From positions 559,092-623,091 of the forward strand of contig NW_015971545.1 of NCBI RefSeq assembly GCF_000182565.1: DNA of 64,000 nucleotides. The letters are read 5' to 3'. This DNA is from Spizellomyces punctatus DAOM BR117. Lineage: Eukaryota > Chytridiomycota > Chytridiomycetes > Spizellomycetales > Spizellomycetaceae. This document shows positions 25,247 to 36,552 of this stretch, piece after piece (position 1 is the first letter of the stretch; each line of letters opens with the position of its first letter). Both the position numbers and the translations under genes were made by a program. The notes under the pieces were generated by a model, which ran no database searches, was not told the origin of the DNA, and saw only the letters and a list, made by a program, of their open reading frames with translations.

Positions 25247-25977
25247 ATCGATAACGGGTTGAATAGGGAGTTTTTGCGTCGAATGCAAGTTTCGTTTGAC
25301 AAGAACGAATGCGAATGCAGACTAAATGTAGTGATATATACCTTTTATTCAAGAGCTTGCTGTAAGGTCTGTAGCCTGTTATAAGTGTATGTTGAAGGCA
25401 AATGGAATCTTTTAAGGTGTCAAAGTGCGTGGGGCAAAACAGTGCGTTTTGGAGCTCAGCGTCAAGAGACCCACCCGGAAGCTGCTGGGAGGGGCATGAC
25501 GTCCGCGCACCGCGTCGAATTCCCGCAGGTGCGAGATGCTTCTACTAGGTTCTATTATCGATTTTCACACTTTTTGAGATATTCTTTTTATTATGGACTT
25601 TTTGCACATTCCACTTGAATAGACCCATTCCTTTCCATACCCCAGTATGCCTATAGAATGAATATCTGTCGTGTGCCGTCCTTTCGCTGTGCTTAAATGG
25701 TCGCTTGTATCAACGATGCAAAAGGGCAAAATACGGGAACTTTTACGTCATTTACATAGCCGTCAGTGCACTCATCGGAACATGAAAATGATAGATCAGT
25801 CCTTAGTAGTAATGAAATATTATAGATATTTTTTTGTACACTATGTATAGGGACGTAAAAGGGAGTATAAGGAGCTAAATACAAGAAGGTGAGCAGAATC
25901 AAAAGACTAAATTATGAGGATCTCGTACGCTAGGATTATCAATGAGGCTCTTCCTTTGTCTCCAAATCCCTTCCACG
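25247..25977. other. Promoter region of the DnaJ gene
   Basis: Upstream of the DnaJ gene (- strand) and downstream of the hydrolase gene. On the - strand two GAA trinucleotides spaced 10 bp (near 25536-25550) could be part of a stepped heat-shock element, but the match is weak. No gene seen. Confidence 0.35.
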
Positions 25978-27612
25978 TCAACTTCCAAGGAACCCTACAA
26001 TCCTCTCAAACACTCTTCCAACAAACTCTTGCTCCAAATGCAGATGGTGTCCACCTGGAACCACTGCAGTTGAGAGATGCTTGAATGCTTGCAGCCTTGT
26101 AACATATTTCGGCGTCTCAAAGTTGAACAAGCCACTTTTCTCGCCAATCATTACAAAAACAGGGCACTCGATCGCTGAAAAAAACTGATGGATGGCGGAT
26201 TCTGCGCAATGCAGGTATGCCCAGAGTGTGAGACGAGGATCGGTGCGCCAAACATATCGGAGCTCCCCTTCGATTACGCAGGAGGATGAGGATCCAGAGT
26301 CCGCGCGCGGGAGTACTGGCTCGAGGCCTCGTTCGCACAGCAAACGAGCAGCCTCCAAACTGACTTTGGTAAATCCCCTTGTTCGGGCCCGAGCAGCGTC
26401 CTCAAAACTATCATAGACTCTTGTCGCTTTACCCCACTTGTTCATCTCTCGTCGTCGGCGAATAAAAGCGGCCATTTCACGAGGTTCAGTGTCCTTGAAT
26501 TGGATCGCGGTCCCGATAGACTCGACCATGACCAGACGCTGAACACGAGAGGTAAAGGTAGCAGCAAACGCTGCGCCGATATGGCCGCCAGTGGAATGAC
26601 CAATGAGAGTAAACGTTTCCCATTCAAGGTCGTCTACCACACCGAGTATATCGTCAATCTAGATGCAAATATTCAGGTAAGTGATTCAAGCTCACTTGCG
26701 GGCATTTGCATTTGCCGTGTGTTTGACATGCTGGAACGTACCATATCCCACAGATAATACCCTCCTTGTGGTTGCCGATGATCAGAGAGTCCATGGCCGG
26801 CCAGGTCAAGGCAAACTACATACGCTCCAGATTCTGCGAGCATAGGAGCCAATATATCGAAACTGCTCGCATTGTCCAACTAGAGCAAATAAAAAAACGC
26901 GTGAGTTAAAGGACAATTGCACCTTCACAAGGTTCGAGCTTACCCAGCCATGCAGTGCCAATATGCATCGTGGTCCACCCTTTTCATTGTCCATTGGCGT
27001 TCCCCATATTTTTGCTCGCAATGTCACCTCACTGGGTACAACAAACGATCGCTCCTCGCATCTGACTCGTTCATTTGCTGATCGCACTCTAGCTGTGGGC
27101 AGTTCGATGCCTTGAGGAATCGTTGACTCGAATCTGTTTTTTCCGAGCAATGCGACATCGGTGTTTGTCATCTTTTCCGAGCGGCCGTCGATGGACACAT
27201 AGGCTGTGGTATAACTAGGTATGGCGGACTCTTGTTCGTGGGTTGTGGGCGCGTGCTCCGATGCGACCGTCTTTGATTGTGGCAAGTCTTGTGGTTGTGC
27301 TGCGGGTGCTGCGGGTGATGGTGTGGGCAGACTTGCTATAGTTCCTCTTGGGTGTGGTGTATATTGGATTCCAGCCAAAATACAGTGGCCAACAGGCGAG
27401 TGATGATGAGGTCCGTTATTGTGCTGATGTTGCACGCATAGAGAAGTACCGTGCAGTGGCAACATGTAGCAAGCGTAAGGAGAGGTGGCATGGGGGGCGT
27501 GCGGCGGAGAATGGTCGTCGACTTTACGTTTTAGCCGACAAATACCCTCCTTGCATCCGATATGGCACATTGACGGAAGAAGGAAAGAGCCTGGAACTCC
27601 CAAGCCGGTCAT
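25978..27612 (-). CDS. Alpha/beta hydrolase (serine-hydrolase-like, SERHL type) with N-terminal extension
   Basis: Three exons (26944-27612, 26742-26879, 25978-26658) give 495 residues. The hydrolase fold starts near residue 190: oxyanion-region ILALHGWLDNASSFDILAP, then CLDLAGHGLSDHR, the nucleophile elbow GHSTGG and the terminal catalytic His in GGHHLHLEQE. These match the SERHL/MEST-like branch. The first 180 residues are low-complexity, rich in His and Pro, with a short Cys pair (CHIGCKEGIC), and have no recognisable domain. The start is the first ATG in the open frame (27612, MTGLGVPG). Substrate unknown. Confidence 0.85.
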
Positions 27613-30600
27613 GGTGGCTTCAGAGACGTTGAAACGATAAAACACTAGCGAACAACTGGAGTGGGAATGAGCAAAAACAGCTGTCGCAATCTCGTCAAGC
27701 AAACTGCCACTTACCAATTCTCTTTCCTCGTCAAACACTTTTCAAAACAAATACGTAGTCAACCCCGAATGAGACAGAGGGGACAATGTATTGCGTATAT
27801 ATGTGACCGATGCCGTTGGCGGAATGCAAGTTGACCCGTTGAGAAAAGCCCGTAGGAAAATAAAAAGATACAAAACGCGCGGCCGGTAGAAATTCCAAAC
27901 CACCGCGAAAGAAGACAATAAAAGGAATCGAGGAAGGTGGGGATAAAAATTGGGTCAATCGGCCATCGCCTTTCTTTTATCCGTATTTATTTTCTTCCTT
28001 TTGTATGTCACTTTGGTCAATACTGTTATCAATTGATAATGAACAAACGATGCGAAGTTGGATGGGAGTTGACTTTTACAAGGTGAACGGATATAAAATC
28101 ATCCGCCATCTAACAATGGCAACTGTCATATCCCCCCACAATGTGTGTGTGTAAAAGTGGTCATATTCATGTGTGCTAAGTTGGGGAAATCGCAAACCAG
28201 GAAGAAATCACTTACATTCCGACTTGGAACGGAATGCTTTCAATTCGTTTCATATTTGGTCTTTTGGTCATCCATTCAACTCAATCACATGCCATTTTGT
28301 CGTCGTTTTGTTCGGGTGAAATACTATCCATTGCATATAATAATAAATATTTCCATGGCGTGTCCCCCCATGGGACCCGCGGTAGTGGACGATAATGGAC
28401 AGCACGATTGTATCTCAAATTGGCGCTGCCGTTGGACATGTCCAGGTCACAACCATCCAGACGAGTTTCAGGCTCAGGGCATGGACTCTCCTGGCAGGAC
28501 GCCAACGTCGCATAAATGCCAAGCAAAAGGACCGGGGCCGTAGGGTGAAAGAGGCCGATGCCCAGCCCAGCAGGAGCCGTAAGGCGAAGAGTGACGTCGG
28601 GGGACCATGTGGAAGTTTTATTTTCCCTCGACTTTTGTCGGTAAAACTCTTCGTTTTCAATAATCACGTGTATACCAATCACGTGATGCGAATGACAATC
28701 CAACGCAGCGAGTGCAAGAGTGTGTGGAAGATTGGGTCATTTCAATCCGCACAGGCTTGTTTCTCAGGACAGACATTGCAAGGCAACAATGACAATGATG
28801 CGGAGTCCCAATGGTGTGAAAACCAAGAAGCAGGTTGTGGGGAGTCATCTGACATACTACTAGGACGGCTTGATGAACTGCTTAAAGAATGACGTTGATC
28901 AATTCTTTAACGCACTAAACTATTTGACAATTAATTTTACGACAAGCACTGCTCACTTGTTGACTCGGACGTTCCAGAGAGCTTCGAGCGACGGCGCTAC
29001 TACCGGCAATTTTTTGGATCTTCAAATTAAAGTTTTAAACTCTCGGCAAAATTTTCCCTTTCAAAACTGTGCCACGTGCGGCTGTGCGCAGCATGCTCCG
29101 ATGGCTTCAAGATTTTGGGTTCCACCTATCTGTGCTGGATTGAGTTTTCGACTTGCTAGACTTGCTTTTTGACATCTTCCCAACTTGGTTCCAGTTGGCT
29201 TATTCTTCTGATGCTGTTGCTTGATCAGGATGGGTACAAAGGAATTGGGAAACAAACTACTTTGGGCATCACGTTGAATGCGCAGAGTTCGACTGTCGTT
29301 GACGATTGGTAGCCACTAATAGTGTAACTGTTTTCTTGCCACTTACTTATTCTTGACTGGTTATTTTGGAAATTCTCACACTCTCAAAAGATGTGCAGCG
29401 GGTAAGATGACCCACCTTGCTGTCCTCAACAACTGCCAAGCCCTCCGAGCCATTGCCGTCGCTCAACTCCTTGGGCGATTTCCAACCAAACGGATCATGT
29501 CCGCCACCATGTTTCTGATTGCACTGCTCTCGGCTCCGATGGTGGTACTAGAGGCTTCAACAAGAGGGATCACAACACAAACCGGTGTGTACCTGCGAAA
29601 CGTCCAAAGAAATGTGAGTTGACCATACAGGACCTGGCCCATTCCATCATCGTCCCGTCCTTTCTGATTCAAGGTCTCAGTCGAGGCTAAATTGACTCGA
29701 TTTGCAAAGCTGTTCCGGAAAGGTGTATCAAAGCTCAGAAAGATGGATTCGACCGTCTACCTGTGCCGGGAATCTGCAGGAACAGTAAGGGCACTCAATG
29801 GTCGCACGCTGCTGGGATGGCCTGAGGTCAATGGATCATTCCTTTTACCACTACCATTGACACATTTACAGGGCTACTGATCTGATATGTGGTCCTCCTT
29901 GTCCAGCATTTATCGAAAAGTTGGATCAGACACTACTATTGGACCCGCCGCAGATGGCGTTATAACTCGGCGAAACAATTGGCTCATCACCACAGTCCGG
30001 TTCATCCCAGTGTTCTTCCATTTTGTGGCCGTCGATTTGTGGAGGGTGTCATCTTTCTGGTGGACGCCAAGAGGAAGTTATACAAGTGATTTGCAATGTA
30101 TTGTCACTGTCGGATGAAACTTTGGCCAACTATTGGGTAAGAGCCTGGTGGCCATTTCCTCTTTTTATTTAATCAATCGGTTCCCGCAGGTGCTGTTGTG
30201 GTGCTCGTCCTAGGAAAGATAATCAAAAATTCCAACCCGTGGGTCCGTCGTGACGCCTTGGCGCTCAAGCTCTCCTCTGTGTCTTCCCGCTTGCAAACGG
30301 ATCGACCAATACTGTGAGCTGGGCGTAGACCCTGGCGGCCATCATGGGCATTATTAGTTTAGGGCGGGCATCGGGAGATGTCTCATTGGCGCTTAGATTC
30401 AATCCACAGTAGGCAAAATGTTCCAATTCGGGCGGCGTGACATTGTCTTTGGACATGTGTCATGGCGTTCCTGCATGTTACCAACAATTGTCAACATGGC
30501 ATATCTCTCTCCCATTCTGGAAACGTACTTTATCAACCCAGCGGACAAGCATGAAGCATGCATTATACTTTGTCTATGGAGTGACAATTCTCTGCGGAGT

Positions 30601-31555
30601 AGGCTTGCTTTCCACATGCATTCCACTACTTGCAAACACCTGCTGATGAAAATTCAGACCATGATGTCATGGACGTGCAGAAGAGCGAGAAGGAGATAAG
30701 AAAAAATGCTAGTGAGGCGGAGGCAATCCGTGGTCCAATTGAACCGATGCTGCCACGCATATGGTTAAAACTGAAGATCGCCCAACCATTTCCACCATCC
30801 GCGCACGCAAATCGCGCCACACACACCCTAGAGATATCCTAGTACGAGTTTGTCTTTTGCCATACAATCTGTCAGCCGCTCACACATGGGCTGCGTCGCA
30901 AAAACTGCCTGCGGGTTTTCCGTCCTAAACGGCGGGTTTCGCACGTTTTGAAAGTTGGCCTGCAGGAAAACGAGCTGCAAATGAAGTAAAAGGCACGTGG
31001 CTTTAGGACATTTTGGTTAAAACTATAAAATTTAGGTTACAAGTAAGCGAGGCTTTCATCGTGGCTCAATTTCCCGTTCGCCTTCTCCCTTCCGCCTGCC
31101 ATTGTTTTTATCCGCGGCAATCGGAAGCAAAAGCCAAGAGCACATGCAGGAATCGTGGTGGTTTGGGCTATCTTCCCTTTTGCAGTTTCTTACTGCATGA
31201 TTTGAGAAGCATGGCGGGCCAAGAAGAATTTCCCGCCGCTCATAGACTGGAAATTCCTAATTGCGGCGTGTGGGCAGATGAAGGCCAGTAGGCAGATTTC
31301 CCGACGTCCCCCGCCCCACCAGGAGGGATTTAAGATGAATGGGGGCCCAACGGAGCTCCTTTAAACCCCCCTCTTTGCGATTCTTGTTCCTGTCGGATAG
31401 TTTGGTGTGCCAGCAGCTTTCAGTCTGGTCTTTGGGCCATGATCTGCAAGCATCACCTTTATGTGTGCTAATTGCTTGCCCCGGCACCGATTATCCTCAC
31501 CTTCGGTTCAACATCATTTGAGAAGATTGTCTAGCCAACTAAATATTCCCCAGTC
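27613..31555. other. Gene-poor 3.9-kb region with possible decayed coding sequence
   Basis: No intact gene. Two CACGTG palindromes lie 9 bp apart at 28665-28670 and 28680-28685. Between 29390 and 30840 (+) short open frames have protein-like composition but are broken by stops and frame changes. The right end is the promoter of the 1612-residue gene. No terminal repeats or transposon ends were recognised. Confidence 0.4.
29880..30135 (+). pseudogene. Possible remnant of a small GTPase-like gene
   Basis: In shifting frames the + strand encodes LICGPPCPAFIEKL, then RRFVEGVIFLVDA, then EVIQVICNVLSLSDETLA. The order resembles the G1 loop and the strand after G3 of Arf/SR-beta-type GTPases (consensus near GIVFVVD), with at least one frameshift and a stop between them. 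The lysine of the P-loop is missing. The match is short and judged by eye, so it may be chance. Other broken frames nearby (membrane-like stretches at about 29400-29600 and 30540-30640) may belong to the same or another dead gene. Confidence 0.22.
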
Positions 31556-34500
31556 ATGATCAGCACGTCCTTTTTATCTTCCTTTTCGAGCGTCAGTCCT
31601 GAACAGTATGTAGCGCGGAAAATAGTGTCACTCAGCGCTCGTCTTCGTATTCTGCGGGAGCGAACCATAAACTTCCAACAGCGTCACACCAGAAGAAGGT
31701 TTAAAGGACTGAGTCGCGAAAGGAGCAAAGCCGGTCGGGACCGCGTTACGGTCATTCATGAGAAGGGCAAGAGTTATAATGATTATAATGGGGACTGCGA
31801 TCTCCCTCCCCCTCTGCCACCAAAGGATGATGTCGCTCCTTTGCCATCATGGGTGGTGATACCTGTTCCGCTCTCCTCTACGCTCGTTCAAGAAGCGGTC
31901 GGTGAAACTAGTGGATCTGTCGGACCGGCTCCTGTACTTGACGAGACGGCCCATTGCGAGAGTGAAGCCTGCCCATCGACACCCAATCTTCCAACTCCCT
32001 CACTTGAACTCCAGCATGATACCGACCTTAGCCCACGTTCGATCGATCATATTGTAACCGAGATAGATGAAAGTACCGCTGCCAAAGCAGCGGAGCATAA
32101 TCCGGCGCAGGATGTGGAGACCGTGACGATATCGAGCGCCGTTAACGCAATCGCAATACTGTCTGACCACAATGCGGCTAAGGTCGTGGACTCCTACCCG
32201 ACGCATGTGTCAGTCAAGACGCTTGTACAAAAGTTTTCTTTGTCGTCTTCTACTACTGTGGATAACATGCCATCCCGTGTACCGCCAGCGGACAGCGTTC
32301 TGACCGGCATTGACACGCGGTCTGAGGATGAATGTCCGCTCCCTGTAGTCGAGACAGTCTCCGTCCCAGCGTCAATTGAAATGTACCACGCGGACGTGAC
32401 GTTGGCGCAAAATACACAGTCTGAATCAACGGTCGTGACTCCTCTAGAAGCCGCAGTCCCGCAAGAGGTGCTGCCTTCTGTCACTCATGTGCCGCCTTTA
32501 CAAACAGTGGAGGATAATTCATCCATCGATTTCGGCGTTGCATCCAACAGTAAAGCGACAAATCTTGAAGACCATGACGTCGACGCTGGTTTGAGCAGTG
32601 CGGAAAGTCCGGAATCAAACATTTCAATGTCTTTTCTCCAGTCCGGGAATGATGAAGTTCCACGACACCCTGCTCTCGCGACACACGTCGATGGCTCCAA
32701 CAACCATGTTGAAGAGCTGTCGCTTTCCCTTCCCAACGCCACCAAAAACGTCTCCACTTCACCTACACCTGATGTTCAGTCACGTCCACGCAGTCCTGCA
32801 GGGCAGATAGCACCAGGAGAAATTGAACCCATTCCTGTCTCCTCTCCGGAGGACTCAAACCCTCTGGTGAAACCACAAAATGACAATGTAACATCGGAAG
32901 GAGCACACTCAAGTCTGCCACAAGAAGCCATCAAGCCATCTCGGCCGCACCCAGACTCTGGCATTGCTCTGACCGATACAGCCTCTTTAGACACAATGGC
33001 CAGAGTTGACTGGGAGGATGATAGGTATTCTCGACCGTCTTTTGCTCAATTTGCTGGCATTTTCAATGGGAAATTTGCCGTGCGGTCGAAATCTCAAACC
33101 TCCCAGGGCAGCAGCGCTGAAGAACATGGGTCACCAAAGACTGCCTTGGGTGAGGGCCAGCTTGGCTTAAAATCTAATGAGAAGATCAACAAAATGATCT
33201 CTGAAGGGAGCAAACTACCTCGACGGTCTCTACAACTTGCGACCAGAGTGTTCTCTGAAAAAATTCCCGACCTTGCCAACATGCGATCTCGTTCATCCGA
33301 TACGGTCCCCAGCCAACGCCCACTGGACGACAGAGTTATAGAGAGGGTGAGAAGGTCGAAGACATCGCTACATACCTTGTTGAAGAGTGCTATGGACGCT
33401 TCAAAAGCTGCTGGGTCTATTACACGCAGAAAAGAAGCTGGTATAATCGTTCCAGAGACGAAGAAACAGGACATGATGAACCAAACGCATCACAATGAGG
33501 ATTCTGTGGTTAAAGACGATTCATGTTCGTTTGTTGTCCAAAACACGACGGAAGCGGGTACGGTCTCCAAAGCACCTCCCAGTAACGACGCTCAAACGGC
33601 CAACGGATATCCGTCTGAAGCCTCAGATGGTCTGACACTGACACCAAAACGCCCTAATTCGACGTTGCGTCGAAGTACAAGGTCCATCTCCGAGATCGCG
33701 GTATCGGACATCCAAGTACGGGAATCCAACAACGAGTTGGAAGGTTGCACTATGGTCGTGGAAACGGCGGCGCCCGATACATACGCAGTGGACGAAATGA
33801 CGTGTGATAGCATTGAAAATGATATTACCCCCGTGCAGGCTTGTACTGCAGATGCCTCGATCACCGTGGAGGCGCCAGCCGACAACGTTCAGGATGTGCC
33901 AGAATTGGACAATTCACAACCTTCCATACCGTCAACGAATTGTGTCGCACACATAGATGACGATGTCGATCATATTTCCCCTGTGGTTATGATGGATGGC
34001 TGTGAAGAGCAGGCGAATGACGTTGACGACACGAAGGCACCTCGACCCGAAGATGACAATACAGAGAACAATAAGATCCCTGCATTGCAACTGCTTGCTT
34101 CCGACAAGACCTCACCCAGTGAGGTTACGCACCGCCCAGGGTCAAGTTGTGCCCGATGCGCAGAGAAAGAGATATCGGCCACGGCCAATCTGGATGCGAC
34201 TCGCCAAAAGCGAAAGCGTAACCGATTTTCGCGGCAATCATTGAACAGTCTCCTGACGCACCTGACCGACGCATTTGCCAAACGTGATGAGAAAGTAAAG
34301 CTTGATCCACAGACGCCAGAAGCGCTGCCTTCTGACACCCATGACCGTGAGAACACTACGCCAGCGATGCAACCGCCGTCGATACAGGAGGCGACAACGT
34401 TACCGGTTAGCATATCAGAAAAGGATACTCAAGAACTGGCAAGCCGCAGACCAGAAGACATCATTCCACCCAAGCATGCAGACGATTGCACTCTGGAGAA

Positions 34501-36394
34501 ATTCGACAAGGCCACCGAAGCGCACACGAACGCCATTGCAGAATCAACCATGGTTGCCGCTAACATCCAAACCGTGGCCACGATGGTGCTGTCTTCGATG
34601 AGTGAGACAAAGAGTATGCCTGAAGCGGTGCCTGCCTTAGCTGCTGAGGTGAATCCTACCGCACAACCAGTCAATTCAGCAGCACTAGACTCGACACTGT
34701 CCATCTTGGAAACTCTCAGCAGACAAGTGACTGTTTTGCAACAAACTGTTGAAGAGCTGGCGGCTGCTAGAGCTCCTTCACGGGTATCATATCAGGGCAG
34801 TGAAAGATCGCATTCAATTCCTCCGCCGCCGCCGTCCATATCCGACGCACCCAGGAAATCAATCTGGCACCAACAGCGTTCTCAGAAGACAAACATGATA
34901 GACAGACTTCGGCGGTCAGTTGTGCGTCTCGGTTCCAATGTAGGAAAGGAAAAGTCTGAACCTGAAGCGAAACCTGTCGTTGAATCAACTCGGGTGGATG
35001 CACCCCGGGGTTCCTTTCAAGGTGGAACCGAAGGCGAACCTGCCGTTCAATCAACTCTGGTGGATGCACCGCGGGGCTCCTTTCAAGGTGGAACTGAAGC
35101 GAAACCTGTCGTTCAGTCAACTTTAGTGGATGCACCTCGGGGTTCCTTTCAAAGTGAAACTGAAGCGAAACGGGTCATTCATTCAACTCTAGTGGATGCA
35201 CCTCGGGGTTCCTTTCAAAGTGAAACTGAAGCGAAGCCTGTCATTCAGTCACCTCTGGTGAATGCACCGCGGGGTTCCTTTCAAGGCATATGCGTCAAAA
35301 TCGACGAAGGACGGTTGACTGATGAGATTTTCATTGAACGTAAATTAGCTGATGAATACAACTTCAATGGAGTGGACGACATAGTTCAGCCTTTATCAGA
35401 ATTTTTACCAGAGAAAGAAACGGTTGAGCTATCCATTTCTGATTCACAACCGGCTACCAGCTTCGAAGTGAGCAACATGCCTGACAATCTTGTAACGCCC
35501 TCGCAGCATGAGCCTTTGCCGGAAGAGGCGGATGATTGCAGCATTTTCCCCACGGATTCCCAACCAATGCAGACATCAGTCATCGGCCCACCTGAGCAAA
35601 AACGATCATCCCTACCAAGAATGGCTTCGGCGCTTCTTAGACGCAAGCCGACTAAATTTTCGGGCAAGCAATTAAAGTTGCCTCAACAAGCCCTCGAAAC
35701 CATCGATCAGCAGGTGGTAGTAATCCCAACTCCTTTACCTGCATCCCCCCAGCTAGAATACCCGCCTGCGGACTTTGTCAGCTCCCGTCAGCTTTCGAAA
35801 CCAGGAACATCTTCCATACGCTTGTTCACTAAGAAGGTGCCATCATCCACAGGACGGCGCGATTGTAATCGTAGTCGATCTGTCGACGACCTTACATGGA
35901 GAAGTCGTCTTACGGACCTGTTTGCCAAAGAACGTGATCCAATTTTGAAGGCAGTGGACCAGGCGTGGATGAATATGACTATCGAGGATGAAGGACCTGA
36001 CGTGGAAACGTCAAGGGTTCTGAGACGCGCACGAAGCGAGGAATATGGCAGGCTGCCTTCTCATTCCACACGAATGAAGACGCGAAAGAATACTCCCCAG
36101 CTGAGGAAAAGCGTTCAGGCTCCCTCAGCGGTACGATCAGATGCCAAACCTCTACCAGATCGCCCAAGCGAGCCACCAGATGAATATTCCGATAGAAAAG
36201 GAAAAGCTCTCACTGCTGAACCGGATTCATTCATTCCGTCTTCACAGGCAGAAGTGCCCGCCGGAGCCCATTCCTATCGCCGCGATCTTCGAGCATTATA
36301 CTCGGTGGACTATTGTCCTGCAGCTCCGAGCAAAGGAGTACCAGCTGGCACTGTAATTTCGCTTCCCGGGGTCTACTTTGGCGAAAATATGTGA
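31556..36394 (+). CDS. Large low-complexity protein with a five-fold 22-residue repeat
   Basis: Single exon of 1612 residues, from an ATG that is the first in the frame (MISTSFLSSFSSVSPEQY). I recognise no enzymatic domain. The N-terminus is basic (residues about 25-65: RLRILRERTINFQQRHTRRR). A polyproline PPPLPPK (residues about 84-90) looks like an SH3 ligand. Most of the rest is Ser/Thr/Pro/Glu-rich and probably disordered, with scattered basic patches (RRSKTSLHTLL; RQKRKRNRFSRQSLNSLL). A short coiled-coil candidate (SILETLSRQVTVLQQTVEEL, about residue 1050) precedes PPPPPS. Residues about 1137-1246 are five repeats of 22 residues. Lacking introns makes it stand out among its intron-rich neighbours. 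A cytoskeletal or signalling scaffold is only a guess. Confidence 0.85.
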   Translation: MISTSFLSSFSSVSPEQYVARKIVSLSARLRILRERTINFQQRHTRRRFKGLSRERSKAGRDRVTVIHEKGKSYNDYNGDCDLPPPLPPKDDVAPLPSWVVIPVPLSSTLVQEAVGETSGSVGPAPVLDETAHCESEACPSTPNLPTPSLELQHDTDLSPRSIDHIVTEIDESTAAKAAEHNPAQDVETVTISSAVNAIAILSDHNAAKVVDSYPTHVSVKTLVQKFSLSSSTTVDNMPSRVPPADSVLTGIDTRSEDECPLPVVETVSVPASIEMYHADVTLAQNTQSESTVVTPLEAAVPQEVLPSVTHVPPLQTVEDNSSIDFGVASNSKATNLEDHDVDAGLSSAESPESNISMSFLQSGNDEVPRHPALATHVDGSNNHVEELSLSLPNATKNVSTSPTPDVQSRPRSPAGQIAPGEIEPIPVSSPEDSNPLVKPQNDNVTSEGAHSSLPQEAIKPSRPHPDSGIALTDTASLDTMARVDWEDDRYSRPSFAQFAGIFNGKFAVRSKSQTSQGSSAEEHGSPKTALGEGQLGLKSNEKINKMISEGSKLPRRSLQLATRVFSEKIPDLANMRSRSSDTVPSQRPLDDRVIERVRRSKTSLHTLLKSAMDASKAAGSITRRKEAGIIVPETKKQDMMNQTHHNEDSVVKDDSCSFVVQNTTEAGTVSKAPPSNDAQTANGYPSEASDGLTLTPKRPNSTLRRSTRSISEIAVSDIQVRESNNELEGCTMVVETAAPDTYAVDEMTCDSIENDITPVQACTADASITVEAPADNVQDVPELDNSQPSIPSTNCVAHIDDDVDHISPVVMMDGCEEQANDVDDTKAPRPEDDNTENNKIPALQLLASDKTSPSEVTHRPGSSCARCAEKEISATANLDATRQKRKRNRFSRQSLNSLLTHLTDAFAKRDEKVKLDPQTPEALPSDTHDRENTTPAMQPPSIQEATTLPVSISEKDTQELASRRPEDIIPPKHADDCTLEKFDKATEAHTNAIAESTMVAANIQTVATMVLSSMSETKSMPEAVPALAAEVNPTAQPVNSAALDSTLSILETLSRQVTVLQQTVEELAAARAPSRVSYQGSERSHSIPPPPPSISDAPRKSIWHQQRSQKTNMIDRLRRSVVRLGSNVGKEKSEPEAKPVVESTRVDAPRGSFQGGTEGEPAVQSTLVDAPRGSFQGGTEAKPVVQSTLVDAPRGSFQSETEAKRVIHSTLVDAPRGSFQSETEAKPVIQSPLVNAPRGSFQGICVKIDEGRLTDEIFIERKLADEYNFNGVDDIVQPLSEFLPEKETVELSISDSQPATSFEVSNMPDNLVTPSQHEPLPEEADDCSIFPTDSQPMQTSVIGPPEQKRSSLPRMASALLRRKPTKFSGKQLKLPQQALETIDQQVVVIPTPLPASPQLEYPPADFVSSRQLSKPGTSSIRLFTKKVPSSTGRRDCNRSRSVDDLTWRSRLTDLFAKERDPILKAVDQAWMNMTIEDEGPDVETSRVLRRARSEEYGRLPSHSTRMKTRKNTPQLRKSVQAPSAVRSDAKPLPDRPSEPPDEYSDRKGKALTAEPDSFIPSSQAEVPAGAHSYRRDLRALYSVDYCPAAPSKGVPAGTVISLPGVYFGENM
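34964..35293 (+). repeat. Five tandem 66-bp units in the 1612-residue gene
   Basis: Unit starts at 34964, 35030, 35096, 35162 and 35228, each 66 bp and in frame. The consensus 22-residue unit is close to EAKPVVQSTLVDAPRGSFQG plus GT or SE/T. The block VDAPRGSFQ is nearly invariant (VNAPRGSFQ in unit 5), while the EAKPVV part varies. The high nucleotide similarity shows recent expansion. Confidence 0.95.
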
Positions 36395-36552
36395 ACATCC
36401 TACACTAGAACGAATTAACGCACATTTTACGTAAATAGAACTACTATAGTTTGTATTAGATGAAATTCATGTGAAAGATTTTATTCAATATACCTGCCGC
36501 GTACTAAGTTTCAGCAAACGTATTCTGCTAGTAGTATCCTACAGAACTAATG

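Noticed and set aside
28281-28892. Overlapping frames on both strands (140 codons -, 165 codons +)
   Set aside because: Neither contains a domain, and neither is favoured; treated as non-coding.
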